A stretch of 64,000 nucleotides of DNA from Pyxicephalus adspersus (GCF_032062135.1 NC_092861.1:142918641-142982640), one strand, 5' to 3'. Counted from the stretch's first letter, positions 47,410-58,002 are shown. Notes: generated by a model from the letters alone, not told the origin. A program made the numbers and translations.

Positions 47410-47640
47410 CTGCACGAGTCTCCGGCGCAGCCCGGCGCATCCACCAACAAGAAGCGCAATGAGATTGCAGAGATAGCGCTCAGGCAGCTCCCCTCCACCC
47501 CGCCGTCACCAGGCTGCAATCCCGGCCATCACCTCCCCCTCTCCGCCCGCTAAACACAATCCGGAGCCGAGATTCCCGGTAACCTCCGCTGCGCATCACA
47601 AACGGGAAAGTTTGGCTGGAAAGTGTGCAGAAGCGCAGCA
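47410..47640 (-). other. ptpn14: ptpn14 non-coding exon 1 (5' UTR)
   Basis: The left boundary is a strong splice donor read on the minus strand, CGTGCAG|gtaagcac, with the last exon base at 47410. It lies at the edge of the only sizeable GC/CpG-rich stretch in the right half, which fits a housekeeping-type first exon. The minus strand contains a 7-codon upstream ORF (47506-47529). It also has a second upstream ATG at 47440 whose frame stays open to the donor and, if spliced directly to 26961, continues into the next exon. The 5' end is not defined by any motif I can see. Linking this exon to the coding exons 20 kb away is inference from orientation, composition, a good donor and the good acceptor at 26961. 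RNA evidence could show other leader exons. Confidence 0.6.
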
Positions 47641-47720
47641 GAGAGGAGGGGGAGGGGCCTGGGCGGAGTCAGGAGGAGCAGGAGGAGGAGCCGGAGGGGT
47701 GTCACTCTGAGCCTTGGTGC
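47410..47720 (-). promoter_or_regulatory. ptpn14: CpG-rich promoter region of ptpn14
   Basis: About 300 bp with many CpG dinucleotides and high GC in an otherwise AT-rich, CpG-poor window. GC-box-like words (GGGCGGAG near 47661, CCGCCCGC near 47543 and GGGGAGGGG near 47649) and a TGCGCAT word near 47590, similar to an NRF-1 half site, are present. No TATA box is visible at a sensible distance, which fits a CpG-island promoter with dispersed start sites. The region to the right, about 47640-47700, is G/A-rich on the plus strand (GGAGGAG repeats). Function is inferred from composition and position only. Confidence 0.6.
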
Positions 47721-47944
47721 TAAGTGCATTACAGATGGACACAGCGCTAGTCCTTGACATCACAATGCTGGAATCCCTGGAATGTGAAGCCAGTGGGGAT
47801 GTTACTTGCTTTATATTAATCAAAGGGAGAGAGGGGGGTGTCAGAGAAATCCTCTCCTGGAGGTAAAACAACCCAGCACATGGGACCTGCTGCATGAAAG
47901 GCCTATAGACAAGTGCAATGCATACTGACGGCTTCATTCTGATA

Positions 47945-48082
47945 ATATTATTATTATTAAACAGGATTTATATAGCGCCAACATATTATGCAGCGCTGTA
48001 CAATAAATAGGGGTTGCAAATGACAGACAGACAGTGACACAGGAGGAGGAGAGGACACTGCCCCAAAGAGCTTACAATCTAG
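47945..48082 (-). mobile_element. L2-clade LINE 3' tail
   Basis: TTATTATTAAACAGGATTTA to AAAGAGCTTACAATCTAG; about 300 bp upstream of the putative promoter. Confidence 0.8.
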
Positions 48083-48104
48083 TACATTTTAGAATGCACC
48101 AGGT

Positions 48105-48388
48105 GCTATGCATTGTCCTATTCGGCTTGCTTCTTCTTTCTGCTTGTTTAAAAGAGCACCCACTTTTTAAACTTGCCTACCCGTCTTCTTCTGTCTTTTC
48201 AAACCCTAACTACTTCTCATCATTCCATTTCCCCCGTACTACATCCCCACCTCTTTGATTGTAAGCTCTTCGGGGCAGGGTCCTCTCCTCCTCTTGTGTC
48301 ACTGTCTGTATCTGTCTGTCATTTACAACCCTATTTATTGTACAGCGCTGAGTAATATGTTGGCGCTATATAAATACTGTATATTATT
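48105..48388 (+). mobile_element. L2-clade LINE 3' end
   Basis: Pyrimidine-rich 3' UTR, then TTGTAAGCTCTTCGGGGCAG and the GCTGAGTAATATGTTGGCGC tail. It lies tail-out, head-to-head with the copy at 47945-48082. Confidence 0.8.
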
Positions 48389-48696
48389 AGAATAACTATT
48401 ACAGAAGGCACTGTGCATGCAAATCCTTCCCAATAACCCAACTTGTTTCATGATAAACCGATCAAGCGATGAATTCAGATCACCTGTCTGTAAAAGGTTT
48501 TATTAAAGACCAATTGGCCAATAATTGCTACATTTGGAATTGGGAAATGCCATAGAGCAGTAGTGGCCAACCAGTGGTTCAAAGAAACATTGGAAATTAT
48601 TTGCAATATAAATCCTGTTTAATAATAATAATAAATCAAGTGCTTGACCAGAGGAGCTTGCAATCTAACCAATAGCCACACAGGATAAATGACTGA

Positions 48697-48809
48697 CAGG
48701 GGTGTGGTGGGCACGCTGTGCCCCCACTTTTATTGGAAGGCGCACTTACCATGGATATCCTTCACTATTACCATGCCACCTCTTCTTTTTTTTTACGAAT
48801 ACTCCCCTG
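48697..48809. mobile_element. short TIR element, CAGGGGTGT family
   Basis: Starts CAGGGGTGTGGTGGGCACG and ends TTTTTACGAATACTCCCCTG. Same family as 59718-60056. hAT-like by terminus; no clear target duplication. Confidence 0.55.
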
Positions 48810-48953
48810 CTGACAAATTGTTGAGTTCCTATACTGGCATTAAAAGATGCTTTATATTATACACAGGGCTGTACATGTCAGTTCCTAGCCAAAGGAGCTT
48901 GCGATCCAACCAACCACAGGACTAAATAAATGGCTGATAAACTAATTCATTTT

Positions 48954-49200
48954 TGGGCAGTGGACGCCAACCTTTCAGACCTCACAGATCACTAAATTCA
49001 TCATTTGAAATCTTCCGGACCATTATTATGAATTTTTATAAAAAGATATACATTTGTAAAATAATGAATTCCTAATGGTGCTGACAAGGACTGTGGCGGC
49101 TCTGATTCATTGATCAGCTCACGGTTAAGTGAAGTATTACTATTGTTACTATTATCATTAGTTACATTATCTTTGGTATTACTAAGGAAATACAAATTAT
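48954..49200 (-). mobile_element. hAT-like element remnant, inverted relative of 41515-42190
   Basis: Contains the SLNRELINESEPPQSLSAPL peptide on the minus strand and a CAGTGGACGCCAACCTTTCA terminus. The nucleotide match to 42022-42185 is long and close. Confidence 0.55.
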
Positions 49201-49221
49201 TTGTTTGTTTTTCTCACTCAT

Positions 49222-49362
49222 TATTATTATTATTATTAAACAGGATTTATATAGCGCCAACATATTACGCAGCGCTGTACATTAGATAGGGATTGCAAAT
49301 GACAGACTAATACAGACAGTGATACAGGAGGAGAGGACCCTGCCCCGAAGAGCTTACAATCT
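49222..49362 (-). mobile_element. L2-clade LINE 3' tail
   Basis: ATTATTATTATTAAACAGGA to GAAGAGCTTACAATCTGA. Confidence 0.8.
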
Positions 49363-49369
49363 GATGCGA

Positions 49370-49660
49370 TCGTTTGAACGATACAGAAAGTGACGTGCAC
49401 CACAGGAAGTGAGCGAACGTTCGTTCACCGCGCATGCTCAGACCATGGACGATCAATGAACGACCGTACACACGATAGATGGTCAACGATCGTCGTCCAA
49501 TCCGATCCTCCAGTCCGGTCTTTATTTCCAACGACTATCCTCGTTTGTCGGCGTCGTTGGTTACTTTTTTTACGAACGATTTTTGCCCAATCGATCGTTC
49601 GTCGTTCGCTCGTCGTTCATTTCCAACGATAAAAATTGGAAGTGTGTACGCAGCTTTACC
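49370..49660. mobile_element. CGATCG-rich DNA transposon
   Basis: Dense in CGATCGTT/AACGATCG words; right end AAGTGTGTACGCAGCTTTA. The high CpG content of so repeated a sequence suggests a young element. Left end not resolved. Confidence 0.55.
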
Positions 49661-50409
49661 AGCAACAATACTGGATAGACAAATGACAAACTAGTTTATT
49701 CCCATGCTAACATTGTAGAATGTACAGGGTGGTTTGTATTGGCCTCTAGCCAAAGAGCTTGCAATCTAACCAACCACAAGACTGTACAGATAGCTGAGAA
49801 ACTGCAGGCTGATATTATAGGGCACGTTATACAATACACAAGGCAATTTATGTCGGTCCCTAGCACAAGAAGCTTGCAATCCAGCCAACTGCTAGACTAG
49901 ATAGCTGAAAAACTAATCCCTGTACTGACTGGGCTCTTTATAGATTACAAAAGGTGGTTCAAGCCAGTCTCTGGCCAAAGGAGCTTACAATCTAACAGAT
50001 TGCTGAAAAGCTGACAAACTTTCTATTACTATTAATATCAGTTGTGGGGTTGTCACAGCTTTGCGTTGCTGCTTTTAAGTGTAACCTTTCCCTGGGAACA
50101 AGATGGGGCTAGCCCAGGATTTTTGCGACTGTTCCTAAATGAACAATGTACAATAAAGCGCTCCCTGCAATGAAGATATTTAAGATTCATTCTTGCTATG
50201 CCATTCTTGTGTGTCGTGTTAACCTGTGCACGTTATTGCATGTTGTGTCGTTGCACCAGAACAGACAATAAAAGATCACTGCAGAGAGCAGAATGACACC
50301 CTGGTATGCACCGTGCGGCATTGGGCCGGAAATAACACAGCTCATGGGGATGTGCATGCATTAATAAAAACACGCTGCACAGCCATAGTGGAACACGTCC
50401 TTAGATGGT

Positions 50410-50614
50410 ATTATTATTATAATTATTACACATTATATAAATATATATATATATAGCGCTGACATATTACGCAGCGATGTACAAAGTCCATAGTCATGTG
50501 ACTAGCTGTCCCTCAAAGGAGCTGACAATCTAATGTCCCTGCCATAGTCATATGTCATTATCACAGTCTAAGGTCAGTTTTGGGGGGAAGCCACGTTTCT
50601 GGAACGTGGGAGGA
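50410..50614 (-). mobile_element. tRNA-derived SINE, 5'-truncated
   Basis: Has the tail (CGCTGCGTAATATGTCAGCG) and the TTAGATTGTCAGCTCCTTTG box but stops before the tRNA-like head. Confidence 0.75.
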
Positions 50615-50821
50615 AGTGTTGATGATATTTTCCAAATTTGATTTGAGTATTTGCTGTTGTTGCTTTTTTGGACCTGGAGTAGACAAAAGCTGGAAGTCTT
50701 CAGCTGCCATGCAGAGGTTGGGCTCCTGATGTGTTGCTTTCCTTAGATAGGGGCTTCCTCCACCTGCCTAATATTATGTACGTTCTCCTTGTGCCACCAG
50801 CACAGCTCTGCTTTGAGACAT

Positions 50822-50912
50822 AGGGCCTAATGTATTGAAGCTCTCCAAGGCTGGAGAGGATACACTTTAATCAGTGAAGCTGGGTGATCCAGCAAACCTG
50901 GAAGTCAGTTGC
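50822..50912 (+). mobile_element. foldback MITE half copy, GGCCTGATTTATTAAAGCTC family
   Basis: Left arm only: GGGCCTAATGTATTGAAGCT to GATCCAGCAAACCTGGAA. Confidence 0.75.
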
Positions 50913-51036
50913 ATTATTATGGACTGTATCAGAACCATTTTATTCCAACCTATCCCAGGAAAAATCCCTACTAATGACTTTTTGAACATTTTATCCACCT
51001 TTGTGTTCTCTGGGACAAATCTCGCATTTTGCAGCT

Positions 51037-51673
51037 TAGGCTATGTACACACGTGCAATAATTGTAATTGATTATTGGCTGATCGTTCGACAATCGTTAA
51101 CACAAAAAGTGCACAATGACGCCGATGAACGAGGAATGTCGCTGGAAACGAACGACCGTCCTGCCGTATCCGTTTGGGCGACAATCGCTCGTTATCTATT
51201 ATGTGTACGATCGTTCAGTGATGGTGGATGTTTCTGTAGTACACTTTCACCAGTACACGTCACTTCCTGCATCGTTCAAACAATCGTATCTAGTGTGTAC
51301 ATTATTGGTGGATTATATTTGAACAATCGTATTGTTACAGCATGTACAGAATTGTGCACTATACGATCGTTCAAAATAATCATTGATCTGTCTTTGTTTT
51401 CTAACGTCAATTTTTTGGCCTTTGGCTAAGTACACACAAGTGCTGTACATGGAGCACCAATCTGCTCTATAGGGAGGGGAGAACGACGAAGCGGCACCCC
51501 ACTGTGCTCTCCTCCCTTCACTTCTATTATGATCGTTCATTGTCTGTGGATCCGTTAGGGCGATCGTTCGGATAATGGACGGCGGGCACTGCACACACGC
51601 AAGATTTTCATCCTATATCAGCCCTGACCTGATTATCGGATGTGAACCATTGCACGTGTTTACCCAGCCTTAG
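51037..51673. mobile_element. GTACACACGTGCAAT-ended DNA transposon
   Basis: Left end GGCTATGTACACACGTGCAA and right end, inverted, AAGGCTGGGTAAACACGTGC. A second inward terminus at 51421 (TTTGGCTAAGTACACACAAG) suggests one copy inserted in, or fused to, another. The interior is rich in CGATCGTT words. Confidence 0.65.
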
Positions 51674-52578
51674 TTGTATTAATATATATATTTGTTTATT
51701 TATCTACAATATTATTCTATAGGCTGCAGAAATTTTATTTTTTTATTTAATCTTCCATCCATACTTACAGCTCTGAAGTGTATTATTATTAAAACAAACT
51801 TTTTGTATCTTTTTCACTATAAATATTTTTATTAATAGTTATTTCATAAACATTGTACAACACAAAAACACATTTGTGTGGCTTCCTGCTGCTGAGTCAG
51901 CGTATTTATTGTAACAGATGGCAAAGATAATAAAGCAATAAAGGCCAATAAAAGAATCTCTAAAGTTTTTTTTTGAAAATAATCATTGATCTGTCTTTGT
52001 TTTCTAACGTCAATTTTTTGGCCTTTGGCTAAGTACACACAAGTGCTGTACATGGAGCACCAATCTGCTCTATAGGGAGGGGAGAACGACGAAGCGGCAC
52101 CCCACTGTGCTCTCCTCCCTTCACTTCTATTATGATCGTTCATTGTCTGTGGATCCGTTAGGGCGATCGTTCGGATAATGGACGGCGGGCACTGCACACA
52201 CGCAAGATTTTCATCCTATATCAGCCCTGACCTGATTATCGGATGTGAACCATTGCACGTGTTTACCCAGCCTTAGTTGTATTAATATATATATTTGTTT
52301 ATTTATCTACAATATTATTCTATAGGCTGCAGAAATTTTATTTTTTTATTTAATCTTCCATCCATACTTACAGCTCTGAAGTGTATTATTATTAAAACAA
52401 ACTTTTTGTATCTTTTTCACTATAAATATTTTTATTAATAGTTATTTCATAAACATTGTACAACACAAAAACACATTTGTGTGGCTTCCTGCTGCTGAGT
52501 CAGCGTATTTATTGTAACAGATGGCAAAGATAATAAAGCAATAAAGGCCAATAAAAGAATCTCTAAAGTTTTTTTTTT
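51373..52578. repeat. tandem duplication, 2 x 603 bp
   Basis: Copy 1 is 51373-51975 and copy 2 is 51976-52578. The sequences agree at every place I compared except the length of the closing T run (9 versus 10). The unit includes the right part of the transposon at 51037-51673 plus about 300 bp of AT-rich flank. Confidence 0.92.
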
Positions 52579-52995
52579 GATAGAGCAGTGAAAGGTAAAA
52601 CACCTGTCAGGCTTTGTTTCTGCTGTTTTTGCTCCTCTACATGGATTTCACTCCTGTCCTATAGACACAAAGGGAAGCAAGAAGGAATGTCTAAAAGGTG
52701 AATACAATCTCTTTTCGGTGTCCCCATTGATAGATTTCCCTTGTGTTCCTCATCTGACTTAAATTTTGGATTCCTCTTCACTTTCAGTCCTCAATCACCA
52801 GGACAATACCTGAAGAGGTTAAATCTCCCCAACAGGGACACAGACAGCAATACCAATATCAGTGTACAAACACCATACAATGGTTCTATACAGACCAAGC
52901 AGCTCTACATACCAACAGTGATTAAGGGGTCAAGCGTTCTGTTTTAGGGCAGAAATTCATTCTTGATAAAGAAAATTTTCTTCCTTAGAACTTTG

Positions 52996-53222
52996 GGCCT
53001 GAATTATTAAAGCTCTCCATGGCTGGAGAGAATACACTTTCATCAGTGAAGCTGGGTGGTCCAGCAAACCTAGAATGGATCTGGTCCAGGATTCAAAGCA
53101 TTTGCTAGCAAATAGCAAATTTCTTCTTTGAAGAAATCCATTCCAGCTTTGTTGGATCACCCAGCTTCATTGATGAAAGTATATCCTCTCCAGCCTTGGA
53201 GGGCTTTAATAAATCAGGACCT
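52996..53222 (+). mobile_element. foldback MITE, GGCCTGATTTATTAAAGCTC family (full)
   Basis: GGGCCTGAATTATTAAAGCT to GGCTTTAATAAATCAGGACC; both arms include the GATCC(A)GCAAACCTGGAAT-like core. Confidence 0.85.
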
Positions 53223-53224
53223 TT

Positions 53225-53660
53225 GCGTCAATATATGATTTTGGATGACAAGGTCGTCATTCACCTACATTTTCTGGAATGTGGCCATACCATGACCAAC
53301 AAGCAGTACATTGAGAGCTTAGAGAAACCATTTGGAGTACGAGACAGAACGGGAATCTGGAAATGATCCGTATTCACTAACCACACATATCTTTGGCAAC
53401 AAGTCAAGGGGTTGGCTAACTGGGTTGGTCATGGATCCCCCATCCATCATACAGCCTGGATTTCCCTCTGACTTTCACCTATAAAGGACAATCTATGGGG
53501 AAACTATTTGATGATACACACAAAGTAAAATTGGCTGCAAAGAATTGGGCACGACTTTGCACACCTGAATCATTCCATCGAGGAGTTGGGTTCAGTGATG
53601 ACACAAATGCATTGCATGTGAATAGGATTTTCTTGAGTAGTATCTCTCTATAGAGAAATA
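53225..53660 (+). pseudogene. mariner-family transposase fossil
   Basis: In shifting plus-strand frames: LDDKVVIHLHFLECGHTMTN then KQYIESLEKPFGVRDRTG (compare the mariner block with FLE.G.TI....Y...L), later SDFHL, then FDDTHKVKLAAKNWARLCTP and ESFHRGV (compare SDFHLF..LK...G..F..D..VK.AV..WL......FY..G). The order and spacing fit a mariner C-terminal half. Frameshifts and stops make it dead. Confidence 0.55.
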
Positions 53661-53875
53661 GATACTCTACTAAAATGTACAATTTTCATGACCCATATCA
53701 GTTTAAAAAATGTCCTCTTTTGCATTAAATTCGGTACAGCCCCCATATTTCTATGTGTAATATAATTTACCATAATGTATTTACGTGGGGGCAGCCATGT
53801 TTGCTGTTAAATATGCATGCTCTGCTTCTTGTCTTGCAGTGCTCCACAATGACTGTGTTTTGCTGGCTATTTTTA

Positions 53876-53944
53876 TTATTAATATTATTAATAATAAACA
53901 GGATTTATATAGCGCCAACATATTATGCAACGCTGTACATTAAA
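53876..53944 (-). mobile_element. L2-clade LINE 3' tail (end only)
   Basis: ATTATATAGCGCC-type end: AACAGGATTTATATAGCGCC to GCAACGCTGTACATTAA. Confidence 0.7.
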
Positions 53945-54821
53945 AAAAATATTATTAAATACAATATAAAATTAAATATTACTGATCCATCTTACAATGC
54001 AAGTCTATGTATCAGCTAGGTATTTATTATCTTTTCGCTGGTTTTGTTAGTACATGGGAAGTGAGAGGAACAAGCTCTGAGACACCTGGGGGGCTTCTGT
54101 AGGTAACACCTGACACAGAAGGTGGGGAATTTAGCACTCTCCTCCTCTGTCTCCTAAAACTTTAAACATTTTATTTGCTTCACAGCTCATTAGCGTCTAA
54201 GGCCATCATTATGCTTTGTTATGGCTTTGCCTCCTACCTGTGATGATTCATGGATAAAGAACACAGCAAGGCTTGACAAAGAATGTTAGCAATTGTTATA
54301 CCTTCTAGGACATTGCAGCACCTTTCACTATGAGTATCCCACATTGGGGGGGGCAAGGCAAATTATCAATGTAGGTATGTAAAATTCTTCTTTTCAGTTA
54401 TATGTTCACATATTTTTCTGCTCACACAGCTAGATATTAAAAACCAACTCGTCCTTCTAATTAGTTTTGCAATGTTTCTTCTAATCATTTATCTCTTCTA
54501 ATTTTCCAGAGTACTTTAAAAGTCATCTGAACCTTATAGCTAAATTCGGGGATAAGCCAGTGTTGAGGTTTGCCAAAAAAGATTTCCATGCAACTATGTC
54601 TCATGGTAACTCCTTCACTCTTCTTTTCTCTCTTCCCAGTCCTCGATTTCTTCTTTCCACCTTTTACTTGAGTATCCCTTCTGGTCTGTATTTTAGTACA
54701 AAAAAACTAAAGTTTCAAAATAAAGAAATTGCCACCAGGAATGTCCTTTTGGCAGTAAGGGCAAATGATGCCCCCTCTGCCACCATCTTCATCTGCTTGT
54801 TGGATCTTTAGCCGAATCTTG

Positions 54822-55162
54822 ATTATTATTATACAGTATTTATATAGCGCCCTCATATTATGCAGCACTGTACAAAGTCCAAAGTCATGTCACTAGCTGT
54901 CCCTCAAAGGGGTTCACAATCTAATGTCCCTACTATAGTCATATGTAATTAGTACAGTCTAAGGTCAATTTATAGAGGAAGCCAATTAACCTAACTGCAT
55001 GTTTTTGGAATGTGGGATGAAACCAGAGTACCCGGAGAAAACCCACGCAAATAGGGAGAGAACCTGCAAACTCCATGCAGATATTGTTCTGGCCAAGATT
55101 TGAACCTGGGACCTACCGCTGCGATGGCCGGAGTGCTATCCACTGAGCCACTATAATGCCCA
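54822..55162 (-). mobile_element. tRNA-derived SINE (full length)
   Basis: Minus strand begins GGGCATTATAGTGGCTCAGT. B box GGTTCAAATCT. Body and tail as in the other copies, ending TAATAATAAT. Confidence 0.8.
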
Positions 55163-55622
55163 ATTGGATAGTGCTTATTCAGTCCCAAAGGAATGCCAGG
55201 ATACCCCGCATATCCCAGCATCTGTGCCCAACTATGCAAAAAATTGTATTACATGTAAGTACTTTTTATTGCAGAAGTGACATTGTCTTTCTTTTAATAA
55301 AATTCCAACCTGCCTGCAATTTGTGAATGTGGAGCTATAGTTCTGCTTTTGATGCATGGTAGCTTTTCAGATGTCATTCACTGTAAGTGCCCAGACCAGC
55401 TTACCTTTCCCCTTCTCTAGGTGTTCATTCTTCCACAGGTCCCTTCATTTCTCAAGTCCCTTATCCTGTTCTTTTACGTCTTTAACTCAATGGAACCCCA
55501 TCTCTATTCACTGAAATCCTGATTGCCTTTTGTTTAAGGCTCCTAGCTCTTATTTAAAAGTCCATGGCCAATGTACATCTAAGCTGACTTTCTCCAAGAA
55601 AGCAAACTTTAAAGGCATTGCA

Positions 55623-55829
55623 CCTGATTTATTAAAGCTCTCCAAGGCTGGAGAGGATACACTTTCATCAGTGAAGCTGGTTGATTCAGCAAACCTGGAA
55701 TGGGTCTGGTCCAGGATTGAAAACAAATAGCAAATGGAAGAAATCCATTCCAGGTTTTCTGGATCATCAAGCTTCACCAATGAAAGTGTATTCTCTCCAG
55801 CTTTGGAGAGCTTGAATAAATCAGGCCCA
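55623..55829 (+). mobile_element. foldback MITE, GGCCTGATTTATTAAAGCTC family (full)
   Basis: CCTGATTTATTAAAGCTCTC to GCTTGAATAAATCAGGCCC. Confidence 0.85.
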
Positions 55830-56270
55830 TTGATTACCTATAATGCTATGATGAGGTTTTTCTTAAAATGTATGGTCTGGTGACAGGGTCTATTTGAATT
55901 ATTTGACATTCATTAATATAGAAGGTAAGGGAATAATTTAAATGAGATATCCAGAAGCCCCTGAAATACACCTGGTAAACAGTGACTTATTCCACCCATT
56001 GAGTCATAATCTGGATGGCAGAAAGAATTTTCATTACACAATCTCAGTAAACAAACAAGTCGGAGTGTACAAGAGCCAACATGCTTCAACTCCAATGGCC
56101 CTGGGTGCAGAAGACATCACTGCCATGAATGCCACACAGCTACAGGACGTGTGTAATCTGGTAACATTGCTTTATATTCTCATCACGTGTCTACCTCTGA
56201 CTTTTCACTGTGGAATGTACGCGAAGCTCTGCCTATCTGTTTATATTTTTACTGTGAAAAGTTCACAACG

Positions 56271-56478
56271 GGCCAGATTTCCTAAAGTTCTTTAAAACTG
56301 GAGAAGATAGACTTTTATGGGAGAGCCTGGGAGATCCAGAAAACCGGGTAAACATTTCCTAAACATTATTTGCCATTCGTTGTTGACCAGATCCATTCCA
56401 TGTTTGCTGGATCACTCAAGTTCTCCCATGATAGTCTATCTTTCTAAATCGTAGGGAACTTTAATAAATCAAGCCCAG
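56271..56478 (+). mobile_element. foldback MITE, divergent subfamily
   Basis: Starts GGGCCAGATTTCCTAAAGTT and ends GGGAACTTTAATAAATCAAG. The interior uses TGGGAGATCCAG and TTCTCCCATGATAGTCTATC rather than the TTCACTGATG core. Confidence 0.7.
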
Positions 56479-56543
56479 TGTGTAGGCTTCAGGACTTGTG
56501 ATTGGCCAGATTTAGCTATTCTTCATTTACCTAAATTCATATA

Positions 56544-56802
56544 CAGTAGGGATGGGCAAACTTTTGACTCAATTTGACAGACAGGCCAGGCCAGTATCAG
56601 ATAGATGGAGAGTATTCGTATGAACTGATATAAATTACATGTAAAAGCCATTAGCTAAAAGTAAAAAAAAAATCTTTCAATCAATTTGTGTTGTTGGTCC
56701 TCCTTTTTTGCCAGTAGACAATTTGGTATCATTATTTGACAAGCTGGATAAAAAAGCCCAACGAGCCATATATGGCTGGCAGCCCGTAGTTTGCCATGCC
56801 TG
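56544..56802. mobile_element. hAT-like non-autonomous element
   Basis: CAGTAGGGATGGGCAAACTT at the left and, inverted, CAGGCATGGCAAACTACGGG at the right. No clear 8-bp duplication. Confidence 0.6.
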
Positions 56803-56836
56803 ATGTACGGTATGCCATCAAATGCAATGTGCAATA

Positions 56837-57088
56837 CAGGTAGTCCCCGGGTTACATACGAGAGGGGGACTGTAGCTTTGTTCTTAAGTGGAATTTGTAT
56901 GTAAGTTGGAACATGTACATTATTTTAATAGGGCAGATGTTTGTCCCAACATATTATTGGACAGCATGGTGTCAGTTACTGGATAAAATCCTCACTGTGA
57001 GTTAATCACAAACAAAGAAAAAAAAATCTTTATGTAGCCTGGACTTTTATTGACTTTTGAAGCAAGCTGTGCTTTGATATGCAAACAT
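56837..57088 (+). mobile_element. Tigger-like element, left half
   Basis: CAGGTAGTCCCCGGGTTACA next to TA; runs to CTGTGCTTTGATATGC, where an L2 tail (57089-57212) has replaced the rest. Confidence 0.75.
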
Positions 57089-57212
57089 TATTTATTATTA
57101 TAAAACAGTATTATTATAGCACCAACATACTTTGCAGTGCCGTACATTAAATAGGGGTTGCAAATGACAGACAGATACAAACAATGACACAGGAGGAGGG
57201 GACCCTGCTCGG
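57089..57212 (-). mobile_element. L2-clade LINE 3' tail
   Basis: AGTATTATTATAGCACCAAC to GGAGGGGACCCTGCTCGGAA; abuts the truncated Tigger-like element. Confidence 0.75.
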
Positions 57213-57390
57213 AATGTTGTATGTCTTTGTGATTAGAAATAAAGATGCATTTCTCTAACCTAAGATACCAGTTCACCAAGCATATAGATTGGCATCCTTT
57301 TACCTAGATGTCCATGTGCCCAATAGGGTCATCATGGTGGATATGTAAAGGGGATGACATAGTCAGCCATTTATTTGTAGATAGTTCCTC

Positions 57391-57974
57391 TTTAAAGGTG
57401 AACTAAACATAAAAATTGAAAAAAAAAAATGCAAGCAGGCAATTTTTTTTATTGCAGAAAGAACAGGAAATGTCTCTTCTGCAATAAAACAAACACACCT
57501 GCCTGTTCTCAAACTTTGCACACGCGCAGTCCAATCTTGGCATAGCTAGCTGTTGGGCATGGATGAACTTGCATGCATGGGAATTACTTTATTGCGCCTG
57601 GCCAATAAAATGGCTGAAGATCCTCAACTTTGAAGAACCTGGAAGGGACCCTGGACCCTTGCATGTGCAGCTCAATGTATGATCCTGGCATAAATGTATG
57701 TTTGCAATGAATGACATCCCATGTGCATGCCCAGGGGGTACGCCATTCTGGCTTGGCCAAACAAGATGGATATGGATCCTGAACCTGGAAGACAACCAGG
57801 TGAAGATACTCACATCTGCAAGTGAGGAGCGGTGAACTTAATTACATAATAGCAAACAGACAGATATGTTGGGGTTATAGCAAAAGAGACATTGTCTGGT
57901 CCTTCTGCAATAAAGCAGAGAACTCTGCAAGAACCCGCCTGCTTGCACTTTTATAGATTTAGTTCTGCTTTAAC
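57391..57974. mobile_element. TIR element with TTTAAAGGTGAACTAAA ends
   Basis: Left arm TTTAAAGGTGAACTAAACAT with GCAAGCAGGCAATTTTTTTT following. Right arm, inverted, GTTAAAGCAGAACTAAATCT with GCAAGCAGGC. Length about 580 bp, no transposase. Same terminus type as 4680-5218. Confidence 0.7.
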
Positions 57975-58002
57975 AAAGTCTGGACCAAGTTTTTGTGTCA
58001 CA

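Larger units (their letters stand above)
1..47640 (-). other. ptpn14: ptpn14-like gene, 5' part (non-coding exon 1 to coding exon 6)
   Basis: This entry is the gene extent; exons and introns are listed separately. The gene runs right to left and continues past the left edge. Seven exons are visible: one non-coding, one mixed UTR/coding and five coding. All introns are GT-AG and every junction keeps the reading frame (phases 0, 2, 1, 0, 2, 0). PTPN14 (Pez) is a cytosolic and junction-associated tyrosine phosphatase with an N-terminal FERM domain, a long linker with PPxY motifs that bind YAP, and a C-terminal catalytic domain; only the first 223 residues are here. Family membership is read from the N-terminal sequence ([20 protein letters not shown]). 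PTPN21 is the close paralogue, and residues from exon 4 onward are not clearly closer to either. The 5' end at about 47640 is a guess from base composition. Confidence 0.85.
48654..50000. repeat. dispersed copies of a GGAGCTTGCAATCTAACCAA unit
   Basis: Five diverged units of about 110 bp at roughly 48654, 48850, 49725, 49835 and 49950. Each has (CTAGCC)AAAGGAGCTTGCAAT then CTAACCAACCACAGGACT and a following GCTGAAAAACTAA. The box resembles the AGCTTACAATCTA box of the L2 tails and the AGCTCACAATCTA box of the SINEs, so they may be an older related family. Other repeats are inserted between units. Confidence 0.6.

Noticed and set aside
46637..47440. 267-codon open frame on the minus strand
   Set aside because: It starts in exon 1, reads through a good splice donor and then through a TA-rich tandem repeat; the low-complexity IYNAYT-type protein is a repeat artefact.
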